64,000 nucleotides of DNA from DATBJJ01 sp036556425 (lineage in GTDB: Bacteria > Acidobacteriota > Vicinamibacteria > Vicinamibacterales > 2-12-FULL-66-21), in NCBI GenBank assembly GCA_036556425.1, contig DATBJJ010000113.1, positions 62,001-126,000 of the forward strand. Direction: 5' to 3'. The notes beneath the pieces were generated by a model, which was not told the origin of the DNA, made no database searches, and was given only the letters and a program-made list of their open reading frames with translations. The stretch's first letter is position 1, and the number at the start of each line of letters is the position of its first letter. Of this stretch, positions 45,890 to 54,519 are shown one piece after another. Made by a program: the position numbers and the translations under genes.

Positions 45890-48832
45890 ATGTCTTTCCT
45901 GGATCGTTTCAAGCCGCAACCCAAATATCGCAACCCGGACCCGGCGATCCGCCTCGCCGGTGTGGCGGAGTTGCCGGACGACGCCGAGCACTGGGGCGTG
46001 ATCGCGGAGCTGGCCGCATCGGACGAAGACGTTCGCGTGCGGCGCGCGGCGATCGCGCGGATCAGCGTTCCCGGCTATCTCGCGCGGCTCGCGCGCACGG
46101 AGCGCGACGAGGCGCTGCGCCGCGAGCTTGGCGACAAGCTGGTCGCGGTCGCCGTCGCGCCGGCCGACAACGACGCCGATGCCGCCGCCGCGCTCGATGG
46201 CGTCAGCGATCAGAAGCACTTCAGCACGATCGCGAAGTCGTCGCCGCACGAATCGGTACGGACGGCGGCGCTCGGCAGGACGACCGACCCAAAGCTCGTC
46301 GCGAGCGTCGCGCGCCACGCCGAAGATCCGCGCATCGCGCTCGCGGCGGCTGCGCGCGTCACCGATCCGGGGGAACTCTTGGCGGTCGCGACGAAGACCG
46401 ATCACAAAGACGCGGGAATCAGCGCACTCGATCGCGCGATCGACGCGACGCCCGAGGCATCGAGGCGCGAGCTGCTCGACGGCATCGCGACGCGCGCGAA
46501 GAACAAGGCGGTCGCGAAGCGCGCGCGTACGTTGATTCAGGAGATGGACGACGCGGAGGCCGCGCGGAAGGCGGCGCACGAGGAGTGGCGGAAGCGCGCG
46601 GCGCTCGTGTTGGCGAGAGTCGAAGCCGTGGCCGCGACGCCGAACGCGGCCGGCGCGGCGGAGCAACTGGCGGATCTCGAGGCGCAGTGGAGCGAGCTCG
46701 CCGGCTCGTCGGATCAAGAGACCGCCGACCGCTTCCAAGCGAAGCGGTCCGAGGCGCGCGGCGCGATCGAAGCCCACGCTCGCGCGGAAGCGGAGCGCGC
46801 GGCGGACGAGGAGCGCGCGGCGGCCCGCCGCGCGGCGTTCGCGGCGATCTGCGAGCACGTCGAGTCGCTGCGCGGCGACGACACGCCGGACGAATTGGAA
46901 AAGGCACGCGCCGAATGGGAAGGCATGCCCAGCGCATCCGCGCAAGAGCGCAACGACGCGGAGCTGCGGCGGCGCTTCGACGAGGCCTGCCGGCGCGCGA
47001 TCGAGCGCCACGAGAATCGTCGAGAGATCGAGCGCGTGCGCGCCCGCCTCGCGGAGGTCGCGCTCGAGGCCGAACGCTTGTCGACGGCAGCCGATCACGA
47101 CACCCCCGAGGCGCACGCGGCGTTCCGCACGGCCGCCGCTGAATGGCATTCGCTCGCCGAGCGGACGGATCTCGGAGAGATCGATCCCGACGTCGCCGCC
47201 CGCTTTGCCGAAGCCGACGCGCGCGTGAGGCAGCGCGCGGAAGAGAAGCGCGCCGCGGCCGAGCGAACGTTGAAGCAGCAGGTGCTGCGCGTCGAGCAGC
47301 TGCTCGAGCGCGTGACGGCGCGCGCGGCGGCCGAGGACCTCACGCTGCGCGAAGCGGACCGCAGCGTGCGCGATCTCAAGTCCGCGATCGATGCGCCGCC
47401 GGCGGTGCCCCCGCGCGAGCAGCACGCGCTCGTCGAGCGGCTGAAAGCGGCAATGACGCTGATGGCGCCGCGGCTCCACGAGCTGCGCGAGATGGACGAG
47501 TGGAAGCGGTTCGCCAACGCCGCCGTCCAGGAAGAGTTGATCGCGAAGGCGGAGGGGCTGCACGCCAAATACAACATCGGCAGCACCGACGAGTCGAAGC
47601 CCGAGGACGTCGAGAAGGCCGCCCGGGACCTGCACGAGATTCAGGAGCGCTGGAAGCAGGTCGCGGAAGCGCCGCGCGCGCAAGCGCAGGCGCTATGGCA
47701 TCGCTATCGCCAGGCCGCGGATCCGATTCAGGCGAAGGCGCGCGAGTTCTTCGCGCACCGCGCCGAGGAGCGCGGCGCGAATCTCCAGCTCAAGCTCGCG
47801 CTCGTCGAGCGCGCCGAAGCGCTCGCGGACTCGACGGACTGGATCAAGACCGCCGACGAGCTCAAGAAACTGCAGGCCGAGTGGCAGCAGATCGGTCCGA
47901 TTCCACGGCAGGACACGAAGGCGACGTGGAAGCGATTCCGCGACGCGTGCGACAAGTTCTTCACGCGGCGGAACGCGGACCTCAGCGAGCGCAAGGAAAC
48001 GTGGGCCGCGAACCTCGCAAAGAAAGACGCGCTGTGCGTCCGCGCGGAGGCGCTCGCCGCGTCGCGCGAGTGGGAACGGGCGGCCGCGGAAATCCGGCGC
48101 CTTCAGGCCGACTGGAAGATGATCGGCCCCGTGCGCCGGAGCAAATCCGAAGCGATCTGGAATCGATTCCGCGCCGCGTGCGATGCGTTCTTCGAGCGCT
48201 ACAAGCGCCGCGACGAGATCGAGGTGGAAGCCAAGCAGGCGGATCGCGAAGCACTCGTCACCGAGCTCGAGGGACTGGCGCCGCAGCCGTCCGAAGACGG
48301 CACGGTGCCCGTCGCCGCTCCGGATCTCCTCGAGCGCGTGCGTTCGCTGCGCAGCCGATGGAATCAGACGACGCCGGTCGTCCGTCAGGGCGCCGATCCG
48401 TTGAGCGCGCGGTTCGTCGACGCGTTGGAGCGCCTGATGGCGACCAATCCCGACGCCTTCAAGGGAACGGAGCTCGACTCGGAAGCCAGCCGGCAGAAGA
48501 TGGAGAAGCTCTGCGCGCGCGTCGAAGGCTTCCTCGCCGAGAGCGCGCCGGCGCCCACCGGCTCGCAGGCACTCGCCGACATGCTGCGCGAAGCGCTCGC
48601 AACGAATACGATCGGCGGCCGCGCGGGCGAAGAATCCAAGTGGCGCGCGATGGCCGACGACGTGCGGCAGGCGCAGGCGTCGTGGAGCCGTCTCGGCCCG
48701 GTGCCGGGAGACGCCGGGCGCCAGCTCACGGAGCGATTCCACCGCGCGTGCAACAAGTTCTTCGAGCTGTATCGTCGAAAGATGCCGGCGCAGCAGCAGC
48801 AGCGCGGCGGCCGTCCCGTCGGCGCACGCTAG
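45890..48832 (+). CDS. DUF349-repeat protein with HEAT-like N-terminus
   Basis: 980 residues, soluble, very rich in Ala, Glu and Arg. The first ~200 residues read as HEAT-like helical repeats (SDEDVRVRRAAIARISVPGY, HESVRTAALGRTTDPKLVAS). The middle is long coiled-coil helix. At least four DUF349 units follow, each with the W-x-(Q/M)-(I/V)-(G/A)-(P) pattern: RWKQVAEAPRAQAQALWHRY, EWQQIGPIPRQDTKATWKRF, DWKMIGPVRRSKSEAIWNRF and SWSRLGPVPGDAGRQLTERF, each ending in a (A)C(D/N)KFF-type helix. DUF349 proteins have no settled role. ATG 45890 was chosen. The stop shares CTAG with the stop of the convergent amidohydrolase. Confidence 0.92.
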   Translation: MSFLDRFKPQPKYRNPDPAIRLAGVAELPDDAEHWGVIAELAASDEDVRVRRAAIARISVPGYLARLARTERDEALRRELGDKLVAVAVAPADNDADAAAALDGVSDQKHFSTIAKSSPHESVRTAALGRTTDPKLVASVARHAEDPRIALAAAARVTDPGELLAVATKTDHKDAGISALDRAIDATPEASRRELLDGIATRAKNKAVAKRARTLIQEMDDAEAARKAAHEEWRKRAALVLARVEAVAATPNAAGAAEQLADLEAQWSELAGSSDQETADRFQAKRSEARGAIEAHARAEAERAADEERAAARRAAFAAICEHVESLRGDDTPDELEKARAEWEGMPSASAQERNDAELRRRFDEACRRAIERHENRREIERVRARLAEVALEAERLSTAADHDTPEAHAAFRTAAAEWHSLAERTDLGEIDPDVAARFAEADARVRQRAEEKRAAAERTLKQQVLRVEQLLERVTARAAAEDLTLREADRSVRDLKSAIDAPPAVPPREQHALVERLKAAMTLMAPRLHELREMDEWKRFANAAVQEELIAKAEGLHAKYNIGSTDESKPEDVEKAARDLHEIQERWKQVAEAPRAQAQALWHRYRQAADPIQAKAREFFAHRAEERGANLQLKLALVERAEALADSTDWIKTADELKKLQAEWQQIGPIPRQDTKATWKRFRDACDKFFTRRNADLSERKETWAANLAKKDALCVRAEALAASREWERAAAEIRRLQADWKMIGPVRRSKSEAIWNRFRAACDAFFERYKRRDEIEVEAKQADREALVTELEGLAPQPSEDGTVPVAAPDLLERVRSLRSRWNQTTPVVRQGADPLSARFVDALERLMATNPDAFKGTELDSEASRQKMEKLCARVEGFLAESAPAPTGSQALADMLREALATNTIGGRAGEESKWRAMADDVRQAQASWSRLGPVPGDAGRQLTERFHRACNKFFELYRRKMPAQQQQRGGRPVGAR

Positions 48833-50556
48833 TTCAGCTTGTGTCGCACCTTGCCGCCGACAATCGTGTACGCCACGCGTGTGTTCGGGATCTCGGCGTC
48901 GGGAATCGTCAGGATGTCCTTCGACAACACGACGATGTCCGCGTACTTGCCCGGTTTGAGCGAGCCCTTGCTCGATTCCTCGAACGCGGCAAACGCGCCG
49001 TTGATCGTGTAGGAGCGCAGCGCCTCGATCCGGCTCATGCGCTGATCCGCGTAGAACACCTTCCCGTCGGCCGTCCTTCGAGTCACCGTGGCGTAGTAGC
49101 TCGCGAGCGGATCGACGTCCTCGACCGGAGCGTCCGTGCCGTTCGTGACGACGGCGCCTGACTTCATCAACTTCTGCCAGACGTAGGCGCCTTCTTCGGC
49201 GCGTTTCGGTCCGAGGCGCGCGGGAACGTACGGCGCATCGGACGTGCAGTGGATCCCCTGCATCGACGCGATCACGCCAAGCTGGCCGAACCTCGGGATG
49301 TCTGACGGATGGAGGTGCTGGGCGTGCTCGACGCGCCAGCGAACGTCCTTCTTGTCAGGGTTCGCCTTGAACGCTTCCTCGAAGATGTTCAGCGTCTCGC
49401 GGTTCGCGCGATCGCCGATCGCGTGCACGCAGAGCTGATAGCCGTGCTGCATCGCGAGCCGCGCGGTCTCGCGGATCTCGTCGACCGGCGTCGTGTTGCG
49501 TCCCGTGTCGTCCGGCTTGTCCGAGTAGGGCTCGAGGAGCCACGCGCCGCGCGAGCCGAGCGCGCCGTCGATCGATCTCTTGATCGCGCGAACCGTGAGG
49601 AAGCCGTTGCCGTAATCGATCGTCTTGTACTTCGCCATGTTCGCGGCAAGCGCGTCGTTCGGCACGCGGAGCATGATCCACAAGCGGATGTTCATCCGCC
49701 CCTGATCGATCATCTTCTTCGCCAGATCGACGTCGGCGAACGATGACCCCGCGTCTTGAAACGACGTCACGCCTTTCGAGAGCGATTCGGCGGCGGCGAG
49801 CTCGAGGATCTTCTCCGCGCGCGCGGCGTTTTCCGCCGGCGTGCGCGGCGGCTCTCCCGTTCCCGAACGAATCAACCGCGATGCGGTTTCGCGGAAGAGT
49901 CCGGTCGGACGGCCGTTCGCGTCCTTGAGAAAGTCCCCGCCGGGAGGATTCGGCGTCGCGCCGGTGACGCCCGACAGCTCCATCGCTTTCGCGTTCGCGA
50001 ACGTCGCGTGGCCGCTCGCGTGCGTCAACAGCACGGGATTGTTCGGCGAGGCTCTGCTCAACGCCTCGTGGACGGGGAAGCCCTCGACGTTTGGCTGCGG
50101 TCTGGACGTCCACTTCTCCTGGTGCCACCCGCGCCCGTAAATCCATTGACCGGGCTTCGCCTTCTTCGCGGCCTCTTCCACCATCGCCACGATCTGGTCC
50201 CACGACCGCGCGGTCATCAGCTTGAGGTTCAACTCCGCCTGGCCGACGCCCGTGAAATGTCCGTGGCTCTCGATGAATCCGGGGATCGCGAGCTGCCCTC
50301 TCAAGTCGATCACCTCGGTCGACGGACCGATGTATCGCTTGATCTCCGCCGACGTGCCGACGGCCGCGATGCGATCGCCGCTGACGGCGATGGCCTGCGC
50401 TTCCGCCGGCGCCGTCTCGAGCGTGACGATCTTTCCGTTCGTGAGCACCAGCGTCGCCGGCGCGGGCGCGGCGGGCTGCTGCGATCGCGCGGCAAGCGCG
50501 GTCAGTCCGGCGGCCGACAGCAGCAACACGATCGCGACGAGCGCCTTCTTAGACAT
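48829..50556 (-). CDS. Exported YtcJ-type amidohydrolase
   Basis: 575 residues: signal peptide (KKALVAIVLLLSAAGLTALA), then an amidohydrolase_3 fold. VLTNGKIVTLETAPAEAQAI starts the composite domain. IPGFIESHGHFTGVGQ supplies the HxH metal site. Later ligands lie in QLCVHAIGDRANRETLNIFE and RVEHAQHLHPSDIPRFGQLG. GTDAPVEDVDPLASYYATVT carries the catalytic Asp. Family: metal-dependent hydrolases of the AepA/YtcJ group, acting on C-N bonds of amides and ureas; the substrate is unknown, and location is probably periplasmic. It is the last gene of a chain kinase/regulator/amidohydrolase/amidohydrolase; its start overlaps the preceding gene by 8 bases. Confidence 0.93.
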   Translation of the reverse strand: MSKKALVAIVLLLSAAGLTALAARSQQPAAPAPATLVLTNGKIVTLETAPAEAQAIAVSGDRIAAVGTSAEIKRYIGPSTEVIDLRGQLAIPGFIESHGHFTGVGQAELNLKLMTARSWDQIVAMVEEAAKKAKPGQWIYGRGWHQEKWTSRPQPNVEGFPVHEALSRASPNNPVLLTHASGHATFANAKAMELSGVTGATPNPPGGDFLKDANGRPTGLFRETASRLIRSGTGEPPRTPAENAARAEKILELAAAESLSKGVTSFQDAGSSFADVDLAKKMIDQGRMNIRLWIMLRVPNDALAANMAKYKTIDYGNGFLTVRAIKRSIDGALGSRGAWLLEPYSDKPDDTGRNTTPVDEIRETARLAMQHGYQLCVHAIGDRANRETLNIFEEAFKANPDKKDVRWRVEHAQHLHPSDIPRFGQLGVIASMQGIHCTSDAPYVPARLGPKRAEEGAYVWQKLMKSGAVVTNGTDAPVEDVDPLASYYATVTRRTADGKVFYADQRMSRIEALRSYTINGAFAAFEESSKGSLKPGKYADIVVLSKDILTIPDAEIPNTRVAYTIVGGKVRHKLN

Positions 50557-51451
50557 GCGGGAACATCCTCTCGAAATTTCCGCCGAAGATCTTCGCGCGA
50601 TCCGCGTCGCTCACGCCGGCCGCCTCAGTCGCGCGCAGCTGCGCGTCGTAGAGCGGGCGCTGCCAGCCGCGCGGGAAGAACGACGAGTCGGTGCCGAAGA
50701 TCAGTCGATCCGGTCCGGCGACGCCGAGCGCTTGCGTGAAGACGGCCTCGAGCGTCAGGCCAGGATAGTACTTCATCCAACTGTTCGAGCTCGACGTGTC
50801 CAGGTGGACGTTCGGGCTCTGATCTGCCGCCATCAGGGCCTCGCGAAAAAAGCCCGCGCCGAAATGCGGAACGATCACCGGCACCGCCGGGTACTGCTGC
50901 GCGATCGCGGAAACCGCGAGCGGATCGCCGAGCCGGAGATCGAACGGCGATGGCAAGCCGAGCTTCTTACGCACGCCGACCGACAACACGCCGCAATGCA
51001 CGAACACGGCGGCGCCATGGCTCGCCGCTGCCTCGAACACCTTCCGCACCCCCTCGTCGTCCAAGCGGTACCGGTGCATCGCCGGAAACAGCGCGACGCC
51101 GCGAAATCGATACTCCGACAGCGCGCGAGAAAGGCGCTCCGCGGCGTCCGGCGCGACCGGATTGAACATGAAGAACCCGACGAAGTTGCGCGGATGCGCG
51201 GCAACCGCGGCGGCGACGGACTCTTCGTCGCCCGGGATGCTCGCGATCAGCGCGCAGCGGCTGACGCCGTTGCGCGCAAGCTCCTTGGTCCATCGATCGG
51301 CGAGCGCTTGCGGTGTGCCGGGAGCCTCCCACCCGAGAAGCGCCGCGGCGGCGGCCGCTCTATCGTCCGCCGGCAGATCGCGGCGATCTTTCGTCAGCAG
51401 CTCGAGGAAGCGCGTGGAGAAGAAGTGGCAGTGAGCGTCGCAAATGGTCAT
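50549..51451 (-). CDS. ACMSD-like amidohydrolase_2 protein
   Basis: 300 residues with a TIM-barrel amidohydrolase_2 pattern: TICDAHCHFFSTRFLELL (HxH at the end of strand 1), FVGFFMFNPVAPDAAERL, AVFVHCGVLSVGVRKKLG, VIVPHFGAGFFREALMA (His ligand), NVHLDTSSSNSWMKYY and RLIFGTDSSFFPRGW with the conserved Asp. No signal peptide, so cytoplasmic. Family members are decarboxylases or hydrolases (2-amino-3-carboxymuconate-semialdehyde decarboxylase and relatives); the substrate is unknown. The ATG at 51451 overlaps the regulator's TGA by one base (TGATG), and a TTG three bases earlier is an unlikely start. The gene is coupled on both sides. Confidence 0.9.
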   Translation of the reverse strand: MTICDAHCHFFSTRFLELLTKDRRDLPADDRAAAAAALLGWEAPGTPQALADRWTKELARNGVSRCALIASIPGDEESVAAAVAAHPRNFVGFFMFNPVAPDAAERLSRALSEYRFRGVALFPAMHRYRLDDEGVRKVFEAAASHGAAVFVHCGVLSVGVRKKLGLPSPFDLRLGDPLAVSAIAQQYPAVPVIVPHFGAGFFREALMAADQSPNVHLDTSSSNSWMKYYPGLTLEAVFTQALGVAGPDRLIFGTDSSFFPRGWQRPLYDAQLRATEAAGVSDADRAKIFGGNFERMFPHV

Positions 51452-52131
51452 CAACCCGCAAACTTATACCCTAATCCGTGGACCGTCAGAATGTATTGGG
51501 GATGGCGCGGGTTGGGCTCGATCTTCTGGCGCAGCCAGGCGACGTGGACGTCGACGGTCCGGGTGGAGGGCATCGAGTTGTAGCCCCACACCTCGTTGAG
51601 CAGCTCCTCGCGCGAGAGCGTGGCGCCGCGGTGCTCGATGAAATACCTCAGCAGCTGAAACTCGCGGGCGGACAGCTCGAGCGCCGCGCCCGCTCTCGTG
51701 ATCTCCGCTTTCCTGAAGTCCATGCGAATATCGCCGAACTGGTGGCCTTCGGCGGGGTGAATCGTGGCGGGCGCGCGCCGGAGCTTCGCCTCGATGCGCG
51801 CGAGGAGCTCCACCATCTCGAAAGGCTTGGTGACGTAGTCGTCGGCGCCGAGCTTCAGGCCGACGACCTTGTCGACGACCTGTCCGCGCGCCGTCAGCAT
51901 GATCACCGGCGTCTCGACGCCGCGTTTGCGAAGCTCGCGCATCACGTCGAACCCGCCGAGCCGCGGCAGCATGACGTCGAGCAGGACGAGATCGAACGGC
52001 TCGCTCGCGGCGCGCTCGAGCCCGCTCTCGCCGTCCGTGCTCGAGTCGACGGAATAGCCTTCGCGGGATAGCCGGTCGGTCAGCGTCATCACGAGACCGG
52101 GTTCGTCTTCGACGAGCAGCAGCCGTTTCAT
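51451..52131 (-). CDS. OmpR/PhoB-family response regulator
   Basis: 226 residues. Receiver domain: RLLLVEDEPGLVMTL (acidic pocket), phospho-acceptor D52 in LVLLDVMLPRLGGFDV, T in IMLTARGQ and K in DDYVTKPFEM. The winged-helix effector spans ~130-224 (LSAREFQLLRYFIEHRGATL, RTVDVHVAWLRQKIEPNPR, ILTVHGLGYKFAG). DNA-binding activator or repressor of the PhoB type, phosphorylated by the kinase encoded just upstream. ATG 52131 overlaps the kinase stop (ATGA), and the stop overlaps the amidohydrolase start. Its likely binding site is the direct repeat at 54391-54418, because family members bind 6-7 bp half-sites spaced by 11 bases. Confidence 0.95.
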   Translation of the reverse strand: MKRLLLVEDEPGLVMTLTDRLSREGYSVDSSTDGESGLERAASEPFDLVLLDVMLPRLGGFDVMRELRKRGVETPVIMLTARGQVVDKVVGLKLGADDYVTKPFEMVELLARIEAKLRRAPATIHPAEGHQFGDIRMDFRKAEITRAGAALELSAREFQLLRYFIEHRGATLSREELLNEVWGYNSMPSTRTVDVHVAWLRQKIEPNPRHPQYILTVHGLGYKFAG

Positions 52132-54320
52132 CCCTTTCCGGGGGGCTTCGCCCCCCGGAGCCCCCCTACTGGCTCGCTCGCGGAGCCCCAAAGCCCCGCG
52201 CCGCTCGCCAGGCTCACTCGCTCACGCTCGCTCGCTCCGGTCTCGAGATGGCTTCTAATCTCGGGGGGCCCGTCGGCAGGATTCGCGGCGTCTGCGGTCT
52301 CGTGGTTCGCGGTTTCGCGGTTCGCGGTTTCCTGGCTTCCGGCTTTCGCCGGAAGCGCCACGGTGAACTCGCTGCCATTGCGAGGCGCGCTCTTCACGGC
52401 CACTTGCCCGCCGTGCGCCGCAACGATTCGCTGCACGAGGCTGAGCCCGAGCCCGGCGCCCTGCATCTGCGCGGCGACGACGTCTGCGGCGCGATAGAAC
52501 GGCTCGAAGATCTTGTCTTGATCGGCCGGCTCGATGCCGATGCCGCGGTCCGCGACCGTCACGAGGATGGTCGAGCCCTCGGCGCGAGCGCTCACGCGAA
52601 TCCATCCGCCGGACGCACCGTACTTGATGGCGTTGTCGATCAGGTTCTGAAACACGCGGCGCAGCGCGGGCTCGTCGCCGAGCACCGAAGGAAGATTCGG
52701 AGGCAGATCCAGATCGACCGTGAGGCCGGCGCCATCGATGATGGCTGCGGACGAAGACAGAATGTCGCGGATGAGAGAATCGATCGCGACGGGCCTCAGC
52801 GCGAATCCGCGCTGGCCGGACTGAATGCCGGCGAACTCGAGAATCTGTTCGACCATCTCGGTGAGCCGCCGCCCCTCGCTCCGCATCAGCTCTCCGTAGC
52901 GCCGGATCCGATCTTCGTCGTGGACGACGCCGTCGGCGAGATTCTCGGCCGCCGATCGAATGACGGCGAGCGGCGTACGCAGCTCGTGCGACACGGCCGC
53001 CACGAACTCCATCTGCTGCTTCGCCAATCGCTGCGCTCTCCTCGTCGCCAGGATCAGCAGCCCCATGCTGGCGCCGAGAATCCCCAGAATGCTGAAGCTG
53101 ATGACGACGTTCCGGCGGCGGGCGGCGGCCACGGCCGTTTCGAGCGAGCCCGACGGATGCGCCACGACGAGCTTCCACAACGGAGTGGAACCCGAGGTCG
53201 TCACGCGCGTCGATGTGGTGCTCGTTCGGCCGACGCCGCCACCGGAGGCGTTCTCCTGGATGAAGATCGAGAGCGGGCGCCCGTCGCCGGCGTTGACGCG
53301 GCCGCCGACGTTTTCAGCCGGCGAGCCTGGCATTTGAGAGGCGGACGGCGGTCTCGCCCCCGCAAGGGCGGTGAATCGTCTCACCTCCGACACGAGCGCC
53401 GTGAAGTCCTGAGTCCGCACCTGAAACAGATCGGCGGTCGCGTCGGCCGGCGAGTCGATTGCCGGCGCGAACGAGGACGGCGATTGAAAGATCGGTCCGC
53501 CCTTCGAGACCACGGCAACCTTGAAATCGAGCGCTCCGTTCGCGCCTCCCGAATCGCGGCCCTGTGAGAAGTGACGCTGCGCCAATGCCGGCAGCAGTTC
53601 GCGGCGAACGTAGTCCGCGTCGATGGCCAAAATCGAGTAGGCCATCGGCTGCGGCATTCGCAGCGCATGCTGGAAGGTTGCCGTGATGCTGGCGCGCGCG
53701 CGACCGAACGGCTCGCCGGCCGTCGCCACGACCGTGATCGGCGAAGGAACGACGATCGCCGGCACGTCCTCCCAGATTGCGTTGGGGATCCGGCGAATGA
53801 CGATCGCGCCGGCGTTCTGGCTCGTTCGATTGGCGGCGCCGACGTCAAGGTGAGCGCGCCAATTCGACATCGCCGCCGGCCACTCCACGGGCTCGAGCGT
53901 GCGTCGAGCCGGATCGTACTTTCGAAGCGACGCCGTTCCGTCGCCGCCCTGCGTGAACGCGTACACATCCTTCAGCACGCGTGGAAAACGTGAGTTCGCC
54001 TGCCAGTGGTCGTAGCGCGCGGCGAAGCGCTGCGCGATCTGCTCGTCGCTCTCGGTCGCGCCCGCGGGATCCGTGGGGAACTGGCCGGATTGGCCAATCA
54101 ATCGCGACTCGCTCTGGAAGAGGAGATACGCGCGATTGATCTCGCGATCGAAGTCCTGCGCGAATTCCTGCGCGCCCGCGGCCAACGTGGCGCGGCGCTG
54201 CGCGCGCTCCGCCTCACTGATCTGACCGAGCCAGTGGTACTGCAGCCATGCGAGCACGGCGATCAGGCCGACGAGCGTGAGGCTGACGAGCGCGAGCGGC
54301 GGCTGAAAACGCCTCCACAT
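52128..54320 (-). CDS. Membrane sensor histidine kinase with repeat-derived C-terminal tail
   Basis: 730 residues. TM1 (LALVSLTLVGLIAVLAWLQY), a ~360-residue periplasmic sensor region with no recognised domain, TM2 (VVISFSILGILGASMGLLIL), HisKA with FVAAVSHELRTPLAVIRSA (His about 445), and HATPase_c with N box NLIDNAIKYGA, G1 ADRGIGIEPADQDKIFEPFY and G2 GAGLGLSLVQRIVAAHGG. The catalytic domain ends at SEFTVALPAKAG; the last ~70 residues (e.g. ETANRETANHETAD, GGLRGAKPPGKG) come from DNA repeats at 52304-52332 and 52138-52158 and are unlike any kinase. Start: ATG 54320, six bases after an extended -10 (TGCTAGACT). Coupled to the response regulator by ATGA. Confidence 0.94.
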   Translation of the reverse strand: MWRRFQPPLALVSLTLVGLIAVLAWLQYHWLGQISEAERAQRRATLAAGAQEFAQDFDREINRAYLLFQSESRLIGQSGQFPTDPAGATESDEQIAQRFAARYDHWQANSRFPRVLKDVYAFTQGGDGTASLRKYDPARRTLEPVEWPAAMSNWRAHLDVGAANRTSQNAGAIVIRRIPNAIWEDVPAIVVPSPITVVATAGEPFGRARASITATFQHALRMPQPMAYSILAIDADYVRRELLPALAQRHFSQGRDSGGANGALDFKVAVVSKGGPIFQSPSSFAPAIDSPADATADLFQVRTQDFTALVSEVRRFTALAGARPPSASQMPGSPAENVGGRVNAGDGRPLSIFIQENASGGGVGRTSTTSTRVTTSGSTPLWKLVVAHPSGSLETAVAAARRRNVVISFSILGILGASMGLLILATRRAQRLAKQQMEFVAAVSHELRTPLAVIRSAAENLADGVVHDEDRIRRYGELMRSEGRRLTEMVEQILEFAGIQSGQRGFALRPVAIDSLIRDILSSSAAIIDGAGLTVDLDLPPNLPSVLGDEPALRRVFQNLIDNAIKYGASGGWIRVSARAEGSTILVTVADRGIGIEPADQDKIFEPFYRAADVVAAQMQGAGLGLSLVQRIVAAHGGQVAVKSAPRNGSEFTVALPAKAGSQETANRETANHETADAANPADGPPEIRSHLETGASERERVSLASGAGLWGSASEPVGGLRGAKPPGKG
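52138..52158. repeat. GC hairpin in the kinase 3' end
   Basis: CCGGGGGGC-TTC-GCCCCCCGG, a perfect 9-bp stem with a three-base loop, within the last codons of the histidine kinase and directly before the response-regulator start. It may slow ribosomes or RNA polymerase, or protect mRNA ends. Together with flanking CTCGCTCG-type repeats it looks like a short mobile palindromic element. Confidence 0.65.
52304..52332. repeat. GGTTCGC/GGTTTCGC tandem inside the kinase tail
   Basis: Four units (GGTTCGC, GGTTTCGC, GGTTCGC, GGTTTCC) in tandem. On the minus strand they encode the ETANRETANHETA segment after the HATPase domain. The unit is close to the GGTCCGC heptamer seen at three other sites. Confidence 0.65.
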
Positions 54321-54326
54321 GGGTCG

Positions 54327-54332
54327 AGTCTA
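54327..54332 (-). promoter_or_regulatory. Extended -10 element of the histidine-kinase operon
   Basis: TAGACT preceded by TGC (extended -10) ends 6 bases before the kinase ATG at 54320. No -35 is visible at the usual distance. Predicts a leaderless transcript for the four-gene operon. Weak but positioned like the elements of pepF and the right-edge gene. Confidence 0.35.
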
Positions 54333-54390
54333 GCACCAGGCCGGCGGGCGCCGGGCGCTGGATCGGCGCGGAATCGCGAGGTTTTACGTC

Positions 54391-54418
54391 CTTAACAAAC
54401 TCTTAGCGTGCGCTTAAC
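54391..54418 (+). promoter_or_regulatory. Triple direct-repeat operator for an OmpR/PhoB-type regulator
   Basis: CTTAAC (54391-54396), CTTAGC (54402-54407) and CTTAAC (54413-54418) repeat with exactly 11-base period (6-base half-sites, 5-base spacers). This is the architecture of PhoB-type boxes. It lies in the 199-base space between the divergent histidine-kinase operon and the exported-protein/TonB-receptor gene pair, with a -10-like CAATAT at 54440-54445 downstream on the + strand. The adjacent response regulator is the natural ligand. Confidence 0.75.
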
Positions 54419-54519
54419 CATTCACGCCGACCGCCGCCGCAATATCGATCGTCATCTACATCAGTCGTCATCATCAATCGTGATCTCGATCAATGGTCGA
54501 CATCACGCGAGGACACATC

